Shown: positions 43,636-54,670 of the stretch, one piece after another
Layout: each line of letters opens with the position of its first letter
How positions within the stretch are numbered: position 1 is the first letter of the stretch
Source: Pseudomonas nunensis
GTDB lineage: Bacteria; Pseudomonadota; Gammaproteobacteria; Pseudomonadales; Pseudomonadaceae
DNA: 64,000 bases
Assembly (NCBI RefSeq): GCF_024296925.1
Contig: NZ_CP101125.1
Location: forward strand, 6,997,001 to 7,061,000
Reading direction: 5' to 3'
Notes under the pieces: generated by a model
Databases searched by the model: none
What the model was told of the DNA's origin: nothing
The model's input: the letters and a program-made list of their open reading frames with translations, nothing else
Position numbers and translations under genes: made by a program

Positions 43636-45372
43636 ATGAGCGTGAACATGAGCGATAACACGAATTCACCAGCGGTTTCCCCGGCAGCCGAAACGCCTGC
43701 AGCCAAATCTTCACGTCGTTGGCCTGCGGTGCTGATCGGGCTGTGCCTGGTGGCCGGCGTGGCGGCCGGGTTGGGCTGGTTCATGCACAAACCCAAAGTG
43801 CCGCTGGCGGCGTTGGCCAGTGACAAACTGGGCATGAGCCGCCCAGACGGTCTGCTGGAAACCAACTCCTTGAGCCAACTGCCCAAGGACTTGCTGGCCG
43901 TGCCGTTCCTCAAGGAAACCCTGACCGAAGATTTCGTCTTCTATTACGAAGCCCACGCCGATCGCCTCGGCTTGATCGGCAGCTTGCGTCGGATCATCTA
44001 CGAGCATGACCTGAAGTTGCAGGACAGCCTGATCGAGCAGCTTTTCGATCAACCGGCAGACGTGGCGCTGTGGCGTGGGGCGGATGGTCGCCTGAAAGAC
44101 TTCTTGCTGGTGATGGATCGCGGTGGTCTGGCCAAGATGCTGGAGCCGCTGGCCAAGGTCGCACTGGACGACACGCAACTGACTCAGGTCGGCACGGTGA
44201 AAGTCGGCGCTGATGATGTGGCGTTGTATCAACTGACCTACAACGCCACGAAAGCGCTGCTGTTCGCCTCCCATGGCGACAAACTGGTGGTGCTGTCGAA
44301 TCCGACCAAGCTCTACGATGCGGACAACGGTGCGTCGGAAGAGTCGGGCAGCGTGTCGACTAAATCCATCGCTGCGCTGCTGAACGGCGACAAACTGTTT
44401 CCCGAAGCCTTCGGCCTGCAACCTCGTGCGCCGGAAATAAAGCAACGCCTGTCGGTCAACGCCAGCGTCCTGGCCATGGGTTATCAGCGCTTTATCCCGA
44501 ACTTCGCCGGCCTGCGTTTCGATATGGACGACAAGGGCTGGCACAGCTTCCTGGCCATGGATGAACTGGACAACCAACCCGACTTCGATTTCAAACCGAT
44601 CTGGCAAGCCATGCCGATGGGCGCCAGCGCCTGCGTAGCTTTGCCACTCGCCGCCGAACAACAGAAACCGTTGCTGGTAAAACTCGGTGCCGAAGAAAAA
44701 GTCGCCCAGGCACTGACTGAACACATGGCCGGCGCGGCGGGCCTGTGCTGGTACGCCGATTCGCGTCTGTACACGCCGCTGCTGGTGGCCAGCCTGAATG
44801 ACAGCGACAGCGCCAAACTTGATGGCGACCTGGGCAACCTATTCGGCTCGATGGTCGGCGCCTATGAGGGCAACGTCGAAGAACACGCATTCCCGGTGGT
44901 CGAGAAAAAGGAAGGCGAAAGCCATCAGTGGCAGCGTCAGGTCAGTTCCAACTTCGGCCCTTATAAAGCCAAGGATGCCGAGAACCCGGACGCGATCACC
45001 GGCAAGGCTTTCATGAAAGTCAGCCTCGCTCGCCACGGTTCGACGCTGTTGTTTTCCCTCGACGACAAGCTGGTGGATAAAGCCCTCGGCACCCTCGACA
45101 AACGCTTCCCGCCCATGGCCGACGTGGTGCCGAAAGACCTGCTGATGCCGGTCTACTTCGGCCCGGATTCCATGGCGCAACTGATGCAACAGGAAACCCT
45201 CGACAGCCTGCCGCAGGATATGGAGCCGGTGTTCTACAACGCTGCGCAAACCTACCTGATCCCGAAACTGCGCAAGCTCGGCGGTTACGGCAAGTACGCG
45301 CTGACCCTGCCTGAAGGCAGCGAGCCGGACGGCCACTGGCAATGGCTGCCGCTGGAGTGGAAAGCCCTGTGA
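43636..45372 (+). CDS. magB: DUF2138 membrane-anchored protein (MagB/YfaA-like)
   Basis: About 578 residues. A short polar N-terminus, one membrane helix ([22 protein letters not shown] at about 25-46) and a large periplasmic DUF2138 domain ([22 protein letters not shown] to the end). E. coli YfaA belongs to the same family. Start at 43636 is uncertain (43648 is the alternative; Shine-Dalgarno is weak). Followed by the DUF1175 gene through a GTGA overlap. Function unknown; presumed inner-membrane partner of the macroglobulin. Confidence 0.83.
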   Translation: MSVNMSDNTNSPAVSPAAETPAAKSSRRWPAVLIGLCLVAGVAAGLGWFMHKPKVPLAALASDKLGMSRPDGLLETNSLSQLPKDLLAVPFLKETLTEDFVFYYEAHADRLGLIGSLRRIIYEHDLKLQDSLIEQLFDQPADVALWRGADGRLKDFLLVMDRGGLAKMLEPLAKVALDDTQLTQVGTVKVGADDVALYQLTYNATKALLFASHGDKLVVLSNPTKLYDADNGASEESGSVSTKSIAALLNGDKLFPEAFGLQPRAPEIKQRLSVNASVLAMGYQRFIPNFAGLRFDMDDKGWHSFLAMDELDNQPDFDFKPIWQAMPMGASACVALPLAAEQQKPLLVKLGAEEKVAQALTEHMAGAAGLCWYADSRLYTPLLVASLNDSDSAKLDGDLGNLFGSMVGAYEGNVEEHAFPVVEKKEGESHQWQRQVSSNFGPYKAKDAENPDAITGKAFMKVSLARHGSTLLFSLDDKLVDKALGTLDKRFPPMADVVPKDLLMPVYFGPDSMAQLMQQETLDSLPQDMEPVFYNAAQTYLIPKLRKLGGYGKYALTLPEGSEPDGHWQWLPLEWKAL

Positions 45373-46007
45373 CAGCCCTTATCCGAGGCCTCGGCCTGCT
45401 GGCGATGTTGCTCGGCAGTCGGGTGTTTGCCACTGAAGCCGCGCCGCTGGATTCGCAGCAATCCCAGGTGTTCCGCGCCTGGTTCGTGCGCATCGCCCAG
45501 GAACAACTGACCCAAGGCCCGAGCCCGCGCTGGTATCAGCAGGACTGCGCAGGCCTGGTGCGTTTCGCCGCCAACGAAGCGCTGAAAGTACATGACGACA
45601 AATGGCTGCGCAGCAATGGCCTGTCCAACCGCTACCTGCCGCCGGAGCTGCAACTGAGCGAGGCCCAGCGCGGTCTCGCCCAGCAATGGCAGCAGGGCGG
45701 CGGCAAGGTCGGGGCGTACGTCAACGCGATCAAACTGATTCAGTTCAACAGTCATCTGGTGGGTCGCGACGTATCCCAAGCCCGGCCCGGCGACCTGATG
45801 TTTTTCGATCAGGGCGACGACCAGCACCTGATGATCTGGATGGGCCGCTACATCGCCTATCACACCGGCACCACCACCCCCACTGACAACGGCATGCGAT
45901 CCGCGAGCCTGCAGCAACTCATGACATGGAAGGACACCCGATGGATACCCGACGCAGCCAACCCCAACTTCATCGGCGTCTATCGACTGAACTTTCTCTC
46001 CCAATGA
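45369..46007 (+). CDS. magC: DUF1175 protein (MagC/YfaT-like), NlpC/P60-like residues
   Basis: 212 residues, GTG start, signal-like N-terminus ([19 protein letters not shown]). The core has Cys in [18 protein letters not shown], then [22 protein letters not shown] with a conserved His, and YIAYHTG. This C...PGDLxFF...H order resembles NlpC/P60 cysteine peptidases, suggesting peptidoglycan or protein cleavage; the family itself is uncharacterised. Stop overlaps the next ATG (ATGA). Confidence 0.82.
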   Translation: MTALIRGLGLLAMLLGSRVFATEAAPLDSQQSQVFRAWFVRIAQEQLTQGPSPRWYQQDCAGLVRFAANEALKVHDDKWLRSNGLSNRYLPPELQLSEAQRGLAQQWQQGGGKVGAYVNAIKLIQFNSHLVGRDVSQARPGDLMFFDQGDDQHLMIWMGRYIAYHTGTTTPTDNGMRSASLQQLMTWKDTRWIPDAANPNFIGVYRLNFLSQ

Positions 46008-49000
46008 TCGGTGCCCGCATGCTGCGTTTACTGCCTCTGCTGTTGGTTTTAGTGCTGCCGTTTTCGGCGGTGAATGCCGAAGACACCGTCGAGCCTAGCG
46101 GCTACACGCCGGTGGCCGGTGAAAGCTTTTTCCTGCTGGCCGACAGCAGTTTCGCCAGCGACGAGCAGGCGATGGTGCGCCTCGAAGCACCGGGCCGCGA
46201 CTATCGCCGCTTCCGCATGGAGCCTTACGGTGGCGCCGACATTCGTGTGTATCGCATCGACAAGCCACTGGATTTCCTCAAGCGCCAGAAGAACCTGCAC
46301 CGCGTGGTCAGCGACGGCCAGTTCAAGGGCGAAGGCCTGTCCAACACCCTCGCGTACCTGTGGGACAACTGGTACCGCAAATCCCGTCGCGTGATGCAGC
46401 GGGCGTTTTCCTACGAGTCCCGCAAACAAGTCACCGAGGAAGTGCCTGAGCTGAAGATGGGCACCGCGATTGCCGCGCCAACGCCCTACGACGCTCAGCC
46501 GCAATTCGCACTGATTCCGGGCCTGCCGGTTGTCAGCCAATTCCGTTATCCGCTGTGGGAAGCCAAACCGATCCAGCCGCCCGCAGGCGTGAACCTGGCC
46601 GGCTCTTCGAGTGAGTTCGTCAGCGTGGCGCCGGGCAACGTGTACATCCCGTTGGGTCACCTGAAACCGGGCCTGTACCTGGTGGAAGCGCTGATCGGCA
46701 AGTACCGCGCGACCACCATGGTTTTCGTTTCCAACACCGTGGCCGTGAGCAAGATTGCCGGTGATGAATTGCTGGTGTGGGCCGCGCGCAAACACGAAGG
46801 CAGTTCGGTGCCAAAAGTGAATGTGCTGTGGACCGATGGCCTCGGAGTGATGAGCAGCGGCGCCACCGATGCGGATGGTTTGCTACGCCTGAAACACGTC
46901 AGCCCCGAGCGTTCTTTCGTGATCGGCGAAGACGAAGAGGGCGGGGTGTTTGTCTCCGAAAACTTCTATTACGACAGCGAAATCTACGACACCAAACTCT
47001 ATGCGTTCACTGACCGGCCGCTATACCGGCCGGGAGATTGGGTGTCGTTGAAAATCGTTGGCCGCGAGTTCAAGAACGCCCGGGATTCCGTGGCGCCGAC
47101 CGCTGCCGACGTCAACGTGACCGTGCTCGATGCGACCGGCACCGCGCTGCAATCGCTGGCGCTGAAGCTCGATTCCAAGTCCGGCACCCAGGGCCGTTTC
47201 CAGTTGCCGGATAACGCGGTGGCGGGCGGTTATGAATTGCGTTTCAGCTACAAGGATCAGGCCTACAGCAGCGCCTTCCGTGTTGCCGAATACATCAAGC
47301 CGCACTTCGAAATCTCGCTCAATCTGGCCAAACAGGATTACCGCACTGGCGAACCGGTGAAAGGCAGCCTGGTGCTGCTGTACCCGGACGGCAAACCGGT
47401 GGCCGACGCCAAATTGACCCTGAGCCTGCGCGCCCAGCAACTGTCGATGGTCGATAACGAACTGCAATACCTCGGGCAATTCCCGATTGAGCTGACCAGC
47501 ACCGAACTGACCACCGACGCCAAGGGCAACGCGACCCTCGACCTGCCGGCCGCTGACAAACCGAGTCGCTACATGCTCACCGTGTTTGCCAGCGATGGCG
47601 CGGCGTATCGGGTCAAGACCACCAAGGAAATCCTCATCGACCGTGGCGCCGCAAGCTTCAGCCTGCGCGCACCGCAACGCTTCAGCGCAGTCGGCGACAA
47701 AGTTGCATTCCGCTACGTGAACGAAGGCGGCAGCGAGCAAAGCAAAGCCGTCACCCCGAGCAGCTACAGCTGGGTGCGTCTGGAAGACCAGACCACCGGC
47801 GACGGCAAACTCACGGCGAAAGACAAAGGCTTCAGCCTCGCGTTCGACCGCCCGGGCACCTACAACCTGACGTTGAAGGATGACCATGGCCGCGTGGTCG
47901 GTGCGACCGGGCATTCGGTTACCGGCGAAGGCGTCAAAGCCGTGCCGGGCACCGTGGAAATCGTCCTCGACAAACCCGAGTACAAGGCCGGCGACGAAGC
48001 CATGGCGTTGATCACTTTCCCGGAACCGATCAGCGATGCGCTGCTGTCCCTGGAGCGTGACAAGGTCGAGGCCACGGCGCTGCTGTCCAAGGGCGCTGAC
48101 TGGCTGAAGATGGAAAAACTCAGCGAAACCCAATACCGCGCACGGATTGCGGTGAAGGATAACTTCGCGCCGAACCTGACGTTCTCGGTGTTGTACACCA
48201 AGGGCGGTCAGTACAGCTTCCAGAACGCCGGCATCAAGGTGATTACGCCGCAGATCGACGTGGCGATTGCCACGGACAAAGAGTCGTATCAGCCGGGCGA
48301 TACCGTGTCGGTTGACCTGAGCACCCAGTTCGCCGGCAAGCCGATTCCGGCGCACCTGACGGTCAGCGTCGTCGACGAAATGATCTACGCGCTGCAACCT
48401 GAAGTCGCGCCGACCATCGACCAGTTCTTCTACCACCCGCGCCGCAATAACGTGCGCACCAGCGCCAGCCTGTCGTTCATCAGCTACGACGTGGCGTTGC
48501 CGGGCAGCCCAGGCGCGCCGGGCAAAGCCAATCGCAGCGAGCGGGGCGTGAAAGTGCTGGAGCGGCCGCGTCGTGAAGACGTCGACACCGCCGCGTGGCA
48601 GCCGGAATTGATCACTGATGCCAACGGCAAAACCCGCTTCACCTTCAAGATGCCTGACTCGCTGACCCGCTGGCGCATCACTGCCCGGGCCATCGCCGAT
48701 GACGGTCAGGTCGGGCAGAAAAAGCAATTCGTGCGTTCGGAAAAACCGCTGTACCTGAAGTGGAGCGGCCCGACTAAATTCCGCACCGGCGACAAACCGA
48801 ATCTGGGTGTGTTCGCCTTCAGCCAGGCCGACAAACCGGTCAAGGCTGAGCTGGTAATTCATTACGGCGGCACCGAGCAGCGTGTGCCGGTGACCTTGAA
48901 CAACGGCATCAACTACATCGCATTGCCGTCGTTCGCACTCGCGAGTGGCGACTGGACGGCCGAACTGGTGCAGGACGGTAAAACCGCGGATGCCCTGGCC

Positions 49001-50569
49001 GTGCGCCTGACCGCGACCGGCGAAGGCTGGCAGGTCACGCAAAGCCAAAGCCTGGACGGGGCCAGTGGTGATACGCCGCTGACCTTGCCGGCGGACGCCA
49101 CGGATATTCGCCTGCGTCTGGATGACAGTCCGCAAGCGCTGTTCCGTTCGGCCCTCGATGATTTGCTGAGCTATCCGTACGGTGGCGTCGAGCAGACTGC
49201 CAGCCGTTTGCTGCCGCTGAGCATCGCCTATCCATCGCTGTCGTCGAATCCACAGATCCGCGATCGCTTGCGCCTGATCATGCAAAACAGCCGTCTGCGC
49301 CTGGTGCAAATGGCCGGGCCTTCGGCGAGTTTCACCTGGTGGGGCATGGACGGCGAGCCCGACGCGTTCCTCACCGCCTACGCTTATTACGCCGACTGGT
49401 ACGCCAGCAAAGCGCTGGAACTCAGCCTGCCGCCGGAGCATTGGCAGCGGGTGCTGGAGGTGTATTCCAAGCAAGCGAAGAACACGCCGCTGTTGCAACG
49501 GGCGCTGATCCTGTCGTTCGCCAAGCAGATGCAATTGCCGGTGAACACCTTGCTCAGCGGTTTGATGGATGACTTGGCGAAGGCCGGCGACGGCAACGCG
49601 GTGAACCTGATGGACGATGGCGAAGACAGTCTGGTCATGAGCGATCCGGATTCGGCACTGGGCCTGGCGGCGGCGCGTGCGCTGACCGCTTCGTTGGCCA
49701 AGCAGTCCAAAGTGACGCTGCCGGAGGCGTTCAATCGTCAACTGCCGGATGCGCAACAACGTCTGGCGGTGAGTTCGCAGCCGTTTGCCGAAGCGTTGAA
49801 CCTGTCGCTGCAAGCCTTCGATCAGGCTCACGCGCAACAGTTGTTGCAACGTCTGCTGCCACAGCAATCGACCCTGGAACGCGCCTTGGCCCTGAGCTGG
49901 TTGCAACACAGCATCGAGCAGGCTTCGCCGACCATTGCACTGGCGCCGGGTGAAGGCTGGAAGAAACGCTACGGCGATACCGGCGAGATGTATTGGACGT
50001 GGCAGGGCGCTACGCCTGTTCCGCCAGTGTTGTCGCTGGCCGGGACCCAGGAACGCCCGCTGCGCGCCGCGTTGAGCTACCAGACCAAGCAACCGCCAAT
50101 CGACCCGATGGCCGTGACCATCACCCGTCGCCTGTCGCGTCTGGTGCCAGGTGACGAAGCGTTCGAATTCAAACTCGAAGCGGTCGGCACTAAGCCGTTG
50201 TCCAGCGACAGCCTGTACCTCGACGAAGTGATCATCACCAGCAAAGCCGCGAAACCGTTGCGCTACGGCATGATCGAAGTGCCGCTGCCGCCGGGCGCCG
50301 ATGTCGAACGCACGACGTGGGGCATCAAGTTGATGGGCAAGGCTGGCACCGAACCGACCGCGCTGGAGAAGGCGCGTTTCGAACCGGGGCAACTGGCTTA
50401 TGCGATTCCGGTGGACGCCTTGAGCGGCGAATTGCGCGTGCGGCATCTGGTGCGCTTCTCGCAGAAAGGCCAGTTCAATTTGCCGCCGGTGCGTTTCACT
50501 CAGGTCTACGCGCCACAGCATCAGGCCCAGGAACAGAAACCGGCGCTCGGCCAGGTCACGGTCAACTGA
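46004..50569 (+). CDS. magD: Alpha-2-macroglobulin-like protein without thioester (MagD/YfaS-like)
   Basis: 1521 residues with signal peptide ([19 protein letters not shown]). MG-type beta domains fill residues 60-900 ([15 protein letters not shown] is the MG bait-side hallmark), A2M family segment [19 protein letters not shown] (about 880), then the thioester-domain helix bundle. Where ECAM-type macroglobulins carry CxEQ, this protein has [15 protein letters not shown]: Cys replaced by Gly, so no covalent thioester trap. This matches P. aeruginosa MagD and E. coli YfaS. Periplasmic; MagD is reported to interact with PBP1b and cleave into forms. Start by ATGA overlap. Confidence 0.9.
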   Translation: MIGARMLRLLPLLLVLVLPFSAVNAEDTVEPSGYTPVAGESFFLLADSSFASDEQAMVRLEAPGRDYRRFRMEPYGGADIRVYRIDKPLDFLKRQKNLHRVVSDGQFKGEGLSNTLAYLWDNWYRKSRRVMQRAFSYESRKQVTEEVPELKMGTAIAAPTPYDAQPQFALIPGLPVVSQFRYPLWEAKPIQPPAGVNLAGSSSEFVSVAPGNVYIPLGHLKPGLYLVEALIGKYRATTMVFVSNTVAVSKIAGDELLVWAARKHEGSSVPKVNVLWTDGLGVMSSGATDADGLLRLKHVSPERSFVIGEDEEGGVFVSENFYYDSEIYDTKLYAFTDRPLYRPGDWVSLKIVGREFKNARDSVAPTAADVNVTVLDATGTALQSLALKLDSKSGTQGRFQLPDNAVAGGYELRFSYKDQAYSSAFRVAEYIKPHFEISLNLAKQDYRTGEPVKGSLVLLYPDGKPVADAKLTLSLRAQQLSMVDNELQYLGQFPIELTSTELTTDAKGNATLDLPAADKPSRYMLTVFASDGAAYRVKTTKEILIDRGAASFSLRAPQRFSAVGDKVAFRYVNEGGSEQSKAVTPSSYSWVRLEDQTTGDGKLTAKDKGFSLAFDRPGTYNLTLKDDHGRVVGATGHSVTGEGVKAVPGTVEIVLDKPEYKAGDEAMALITFPEPISDALLSLERDKVEATALLSKGADWLKMEKLSETQYRARIAVKDNFAPNLTFSVLYTKGGQYSFQNAGIKVITPQIDVAIATDKESYQPGDTVSVDLSTQFAGKPIPAHLTVSVVDEMIYALQPEVAPTIDQFFYHPRRNNVRTSASLSFISYDVALPGSPGAPGKANRSERGVKVLERPRREDVDTAAWQPELITDANGKTRFTFKMPDSLTRWRITARAIADDGQVGQKKQFVRSEKPLYLKWSGPTKFRTGDKPNLGVFAFSQADKPVKAELVIHYGGTEQRVPVTLNNGINYIALPSFALASGDWTAELVQDGKTADALAVRLTATGEGWQVTQSQSLDGASGDTPLTLPADATDIRLRLDDSPQALFRSALDDLLSYPYGGVEQTASRLLPLSIAYPSLSSNPQIRDRLRLIMQNSRLRLVQMAGPSASFTWWGMDGEPDAFLTAYAYYADWYASKALELSLPPEHWQRVLEVYSKQAKNTPLLQRALILSFAKQMQLPVNTLLSGLMDDLAKAGDGNAVNLMDDGEDSLVMSDPDSALGLAAARALTASLAKQSKVTLPEAFNRQLPDAQQRLAVSSQPFAEALNLSLQAFDQAHAQQLLQRLLPQQSTLERALALSWLQHSIEQASPTIALAPGEGWKKRYGDTGEMYWTWQGATPVPPVLSLAGTQERPLRAALSYQTKQPPIDPMAVTITRRLSRLVPGDEAFEFKLEAVGTKPLSSDSLYLDEVIITSKAAKPLRYGMIEVPLPPGADVERTTWGIKLMGKAGTEPTALEKARFEPGQLAYAIPVDALSGELRVRHLVRFSQKGQFNLPPVRFTQVYAPQHQAQEQKPALGQVTVN

Positions 50570-50570
50570 C

Positions 50571-52190
50571 ATGACCCGACCTCTGGTCTGGTTGCTGCTG
50601 TGTTTGCTCCCTGCGCTGGCGACAGCGCAGGACGAACCGCTGCGGCTGGGCTTCAAGGGTGAGTTGATTTCGTTGAGCCCGACTCAGGTGATTTCACGCG
50701 AGCCGTTGCCTTCAGATCTGCAGACGCCGTTAGGCAGTTTGTGGAAGTTGTTTGTCTACGGCTGGCTGGTGGATACCGGTGCGCGGGAACCGGCGTACGA
50801 ATGTCGCGGGCAATCGAAGGAAGAAGTTTATTGCTGCACAGCGGGCGGCAAGATTGGCCGTGATCAGGCGTTGGTGAAGTCCTGCGGGTTGTACTTCGAG
50901 CCTGCGCGGCTTGGCATTGTGGGCGCTGATTGGCGTCAGTATTGGCAGGCTCGGCAGGCGCCGGAATGGTTGCTGAATTTGCCGTCACTACAGCCTTCGA
51001 CGCGGGTTTCAGTTGTTGAGTTGTTGAAGGCGCTGGCCGTAATGCCGGCGCAGGATCAAGCGCGGCGCGTGTTGCTGGATGTGGTGCTGAACGCCGCTGA
51101 CGGCAATGTCGTCGGTGAACTCGGTGGCCGGTTGCGGGTGAAAACCTGGAGCTGGCTGGGGGATCAGGATCCGGCGTCGCGTCAGGGCGGGTTTGCCGGT
51201 TGGACGCTGGATGGCACGCCGATCTGGGCCGGAGGGCGCGGGACCAGTCAGATGGTGCTTCGGCATTATGGTGCGGCGCTGGCTGCGGTGGTACCGGTGG
51301 ATTGGCCCGTGGATGCTGGGCGTTGTGTCGAAGTCGGGCTGTTTTCACGCTATCCGGTGGGTCGCGTTCTGGCAGGTGATCGGGTGGTTTCCGATGGGCC
51401 GTTGCAGGGCGACTATCGCGTTGAGTTCGCCAATGGCAATCAACTCGATATCCACAGCGACGGCGAACTGTTTCTGCTCAAGGACAAACTCGTCGCCCGT
51501 CTGGACCGCGAAGAATACGTCGCCCGCGTCCTGCAACGGGAAGCCAAAGCCGAACCTTTAGAGGCTGCCAAGGCTCTGGCCGTCGCTATCCGCACCTATC
51601 TTCTACAAAACGCCACCCGTAACGGTGACTGCCTGAGCATTGACGACAGCAGCAGCCGTCAGCGCGTTGCCCCGCGCCCGGCCACCGCTGAATCGCGCAA
51701 CATCGCCGCGTGGACCAGCGACCTGGTCCTGGCCGGCAGCACCGTCACCTATCACTCCGACCAACCCGGGCCGGACAAACTCTCCTGGCAACAAGCCGTC
51801 GAACAAGCCAACGCCGGCCAACGTTACGACGCGATCCTGCTGCACGCCTACCCGCGCGCCAGCCTCAGCCGCTGGGACAACCCCGTCGCCTCCTGCGAAG
51901 CATTGCCCGCCGCGCAAGACTGGCTGCAAACCCAACGCCGCGGCTGGCGCCAACGCCTCGAAAACAAAGTCGGCTACAACGAAGTCAACACCTTCGCCGT
52001 CTGCCGCCTGACCTTCGGCCGCCCCTATGTCGACCGCGAACGCCAGCGCATTTATGTGCGCGGCGTGCTGTCCCTCCAGGACCGCCTCGACCTGACCCAC
52101 GAATACCTGCACCTGGCCTTCGAAGCACACCCGAATGGCCAGGATGAAACCTACATCGAAGGGCTCGCCCGCCACCTCTTGCTGGAATAG
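50571..52190 (+). CDS. magE: DUF2300 protein (MagE/YfaQ-like)
   Basis: 539 residues with signal peptide (RPLVWLLLCLLPALATAQ). The DUF2300 regions are the N-terminal third (LRLGFKGELISLSPTQVIS, LGSLWKLFVYGWLVDTGARE) and a SpoIID-like C-terminal part (DREEYVARVLQREAKAEPLEAAKALAVAIRTYLL, cited in part; DLTHEYLHLAFEAHPNG). The EAKAEPxEAxKALAVAIRTY segment resembles SpoIID/LytB-type lytic transglycosylase partners, so a role at the peptidoglycan is plausible. Starts 1 base after magD. Confidence 0.82.
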   Translation: MTRPLVWLLLCLLPALATAQDEPLRLGFKGELISLSPTQVISREPLPSDLQTPLGSLWKLFVYGWLVDTGAREPAYECRGQSKEEVYCCTAGGKIGRDQALVKSCGLYFEPARLGIVGADWRQYWQARQAPEWLLNLPSLQPSTRVSVVELLKALAVMPAQDQARRVLLDVVLNAADGNVVGELGGRLRVKTWSWLGDQDPASRQGGFAGWTLDGTPIWAGGRGTSQMVLRHYGAALAAVVPVDWPVDAGRCVEVGLFSRYPVGRVLAGDRVVSDGPLQGDYRVEFANGNQLDIHSDGELFLLKDKLVARLDREEYVARVLQREAKAEPLEAAKALAVAIRTYLLQNATRNGDCLSIDDSSSRQRVAPRPATAESRNIAAWTSDLVLAGSTVTYHSDQPGPDKLSWQQAVEQANAGQRYDAILLHAYPRASLSRWDNPVASCEALPAAQDWLQTQRRGWRQRLENKVGYNEVNTFAVCRLTFGRPYVDRERQRIYVRGVLSLQDRLDLTHEYLHLAFEAHPNGQDETYIEGLARHLLLE

Positions 52191-52193
52191 GCC

Positions 52194-53003
52194 ATGAAAC
52201 TCCGTTATCCACAGGTCTTCCTGTTCCTCTGTACCTTTTGCGCACTGCCGACGACCTACGCCGCCGCAGTCGATCTCGATACCCCCGTGGGCGGTTGGCG
52301 AACCGGTGCCGTTGAAGGCGAAGGCGAAAACTACCGCCAGCCCGTCAACTACCCCGCATCCTCGGTCAACACCCCGGTCGGCCAAGCCAACACCGCGCGC
52401 ATCAGCGGCCAGATCAAAGCCACACCGAAGTCGGGCGAGCCTGGCCGATTGATCGTCAACGGCATCAGCATGCCGCTGAAAATCGACGCTGCCGGACGCT
52501 TTGATCGCCCGTACTCGTTCCCCAACGGCAGCAACAGCGTCGAAGTCCGCAGCCCGGATGGCCAGCAGCGGCATCGCACGCAATTTCTTCACACCAGCGG
52601 TGGGGCTACGCCGGCCAAGTTGCGGGTGTTGTTGTCGTGGGACAGCGACAACACGGACCTGGATTTGCACTTGGTGACGCCCGACGGCGCACACATCTGG
52701 TATGGCGATCGCGTTGCACCGAACGGCGCGGCGCTGGATGTTGACGTAACCACGGGGTATGGCCCGGAGATCTTCTCCATGCCGGCGCCGATCAAGGGGC
52801 AGTATTTGGTTTACGTGAACTACTTCGGTGGTGGGTATCGGAGTGATGAGGATGGGCAGGAAGACGCGGTGCAGGCGCTGACGACCGCGCAGGTGACGGT
52901 GATTACGGAGGAAGGCACGCCGAACGAGAAGATGGAGACTTTTCTGGTGCCGATGCGGGCGGTGGGGGAGTTGACGTTGGTTAAGGGGTTTAGTTATCCG
53001 TGA
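52194..53003 (+). CDS. magF: DUF2135 protein, last gene of the mag/yfa operon (MagF/YfaP-like)
   Basis: 269 residues, signal peptide (YPQVFLFLCTFCALPTTYAA). It is a paralogue of the first gene: TPVGGWRTGA, ARISGQIKAT, YSFPNGSNSVEVRS, then AKLRVLLSWDSDNTDLDLHLVTP and GPEIFSMPAPIKGQYLVYVNYFG. The last ~80 codons use looser, more G-rich codons than the first part. It starts 3 bases after magE. Presumably another periplasmic partner of MagD. Confidence 0.86.
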   Translation: MKLRYPQVFLFLCTFCALPTTYAAAVDLDTPVGGWRTGAVEGEGENYRQPVNYPASSVNTPVGQANTARISGQIKATPKSGEPGRLIVNGISMPLKIDAAGRFDRPYSFPNGSNSVEVRSPDGQQRHRTQFLHTSGGATPAKLRVLLSWDSDNTDLDLHLVTPDGAHIWYGDRVAPNGAALDVDVTTGYGPEIFSMPAPIKGQYLVYVNYFGGGYRSDEDGQEDAVQALTTAQVTVITEEGTPNEKMETFLVPMRAVGELTLVKGFSYP

Positions 53004-53010
53004 TGAGGGG

Positions 53011-53064
53011 ATTGTGCAATCAGCTCTTGCACAATTGAATTGGGCAGCAGCTTGCTGCCCAATT
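53011..53064 (+). terminator. Two tandem hairpins after the mag operon
   Basis: ATTGTGCAA-TCAGCTC-TTGCACAAT (53011-53035, 9-bp stem) and AATTGGGCAGC-AGCTT-GCTGCCCAATT (53038-53064, 11-bp stem) follow the magF stop by 8 bases. No long U tract is present, so they may be a processing or stability element rather than a strict intrinsic terminator. Confidence 0.6.
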
Positions 53065-53173
53065 GCGTCGAGTCGAAAAAATCCACTGCCGTGTTAGTTT
53101 TTCAGCGATGCCATGGTGCTCACGGAGATGGCGGCTCCGATCTCTCAGAAACATTCAAATAAGGATTTAACCC

Positions 53174-54286
53174 TTGCCTATCAAAACAGACGTCTGGACC
53201 GTCGGTCATTCGCCTAACAAACTAGCCCCTAGCCGATTGGTAAGCGAAAAAGTGCTGGAGGACATGATTATTCAGTCTCCCAGTATCCTATCGGATGAAT
53301 GGATGCTGATAGGCAAACAGGAAAACACCGGTACAGGTGGTCGCATCGATTTATTGGCCATTGCACCTGATGGTGCTTTGATTCTGATCGAACTCAAACG
53401 TGATCGCACCCCTCGTGAGGTTGTCGCTCAAACCCTCGACTACGGTGCTTGGGTCGAGGGTTTACGTGGCGACGAGATCGCAGCGATCTACAAGAGGTTC
53501 CGACCGGGATACAGCCTGGACGTAGATTTCCTGGCTCGTTTTGGGCGTGTGCTGGATGACGATGAGCTGAACAAAAGCCATCAGTTAATCATCGTCGCTA
53601 CGGAGTTGGATTCGAGCAGTGAGCGAATCGTTGAATACCTCAGTAAACGAGATATTCCGATCAACGTGCTCTGCTTTCAGATTTTTCAGGTGGGCGACCA
53701 ACAGCTGTTAAGCCGATCCTGGTTGCTGGACCCGGTACAAACTCAAGTGAACGCTGTGTCGACAAGCGAAGGGCATAGCGAGCCTTGGAACGGTGAGTTC
53801 TACTGTTCGTTCGGCGACTCCGTTTCCCGTTCGTGGGTTGATGCTGTGGAGTTCGGCTTCATAGCCGGTGGCGGCGGTGCGTGGTACAGCAAGACTTTGC
53901 AGTTACTATCCCCAGGGGATCGAGTCTGGGTCAATATTCCTCAGAAAGGCTACGTTGGCGTCGGGCGCGTTCTTGGTTCAGCCATGCCTGCAATAGAATT
54001 TACAGTCATGCAGGATGGCGTTGAGCGCCCTGTATTAGAGGTCGCGACTCGAGCCAAATATCACGCGGAGTTTGTGGGTGATCCGGAGCGTTGCGAATAC
54101 TTCGTTCCAATCCAATGGCTGGAAACCGTTCCGGTGGAGCGGGCCGTGCGAGAAATTGGAATGTTTGGGAACCAAAATACGATTTGCCGACCGACTGCAG
54201 CTAAGTGGCGGTGGACGATTGAGCGGCTGAAGCAGCGCTTTCCCCACTATGAAGCTGTGCCGGTAACTGAAGAACCTAACGTTTAG
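53174..54286 (+). CDS. DUF91 (NucS-like PDDEXK) protein with a C-terminal PUA-like domain
   Basis: 370 residues, TTG start with AAGGA 8 bases upstream. The N-terminal half carries the DUF91/NucS nuclease pattern GGRIDLLAIAPDGALILIELKRDR (D...ExK catalytic set; cited in part) followed by QTLDYGAWVEGL. The C-terminal half (about 210-300) contains GGGGAWYSKTLQLLSPGDRVWV and GYVGVGRVLG, reminiscent of PUA/EVE-type modules. Possible roles are mismatch- or modified-DNA recognition or phage defence. It is the first gene of the accessory region and has no close partner on its strand. Confidence 0.72.
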   Translation: MPIKTDVWTVGHSPNKLAPSRLVSEKVLEDMIIQSPSILSDEWMLIGKQENTGTGGRIDLLAIAPDGALILIELKRDRTPREVVAQTLDYGAWVEGLRGDEIAAIYKRFRPGYSLDVDFLARFGRVLDDDELNKSHQLIIVATELDSSSERIVEYLSKRDIPINVLCFQIFQVGDQQLLSRSWLLDPVQTQVNAVSTSEGHSEPWNGEFYCSFGDSVSRSWVDAVEFGFIAGGGGAWYSKTLQLLSPGDRVWVNIPQKGYVGVGRVLGSAMPAIEFTVMQDGVERPVLEVATRAKYHAEFVGDPERCEYFVPIQWLETVPVERAVREIGMFGNQNTICRPTAAKWRWTIERLKQRFPHYEAVPVTEEPNV

Positions 54287-54367
54287 ACGGTTGGGGGCTC
54301 GCCAGATCACCAACAGGCCGATGCGCTGAATGTGGCATTCGGCGTAGCACTGCGGCGACACATCAAA

Positions 54368-54670
54368 TTAGTCAGCAGGCTGCTGACCGATTCGCTCCTG
54401 CGCATCTTGGTAAGCGGCTTCACGTTCGCGCTTTCCGATGGCGACCACGAAAACCACCACCTCCTGATCGAGCACCTGATAGATCAGTCGATAGCCGGCG
54501 CTGCGCAATTTGAGTTTGTAGCAGTCAGGCAGTTGGCGAAGACGATTGGCTTCAATGCGAGGGTTCTCGAGTACTTCTGCAAGTTTCTTCTTGAACTGTT
54601 GGCGCAACGTGTCGCCCAGTTTGTTCCACTCTTTCAACGCGCGACGATCAAATTCAAGGCTATAGGTCAT
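54368..54670 (-). CDS. relE: RelE/ParE-superfamily toxin
   Basis: 100 residues: MTYSLEFDRRALKEWNKLG, LENPRIEANRLRQLPDCYKLKLRSAGYRLIY (cited in part), VVFVVAIGKREREAAYQDA. These are the features of RelE mRNA interferases, with the basic K/R and Tyr residues used on the ribosome-bound mRNA. Start overlaps the antitoxin stop by 11 bases. With RelB it forms a typical type II toxin-antitoxin pair. Confidence 0.9.
   Translation of the reverse strand: MTYSLEFDRRALKEWNKLGDTLRQQFKKKLAEVLENPRIEANRLRQLPDCYKLKLRSAGYRLIYQVLDQEVVVFVVAIGKREREAAYQDAQERIGQQPAD

Noticed and set aside
47021..50656. A 1211-codon open frame antisense to the macroglobulin gene
   Set aside because: High-G+C codon bias leaves the opposite frame open. 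The translation is a low-complexity Arg/Gln/His-rich product without domains, while the sense strand is a clear macroglobulin.
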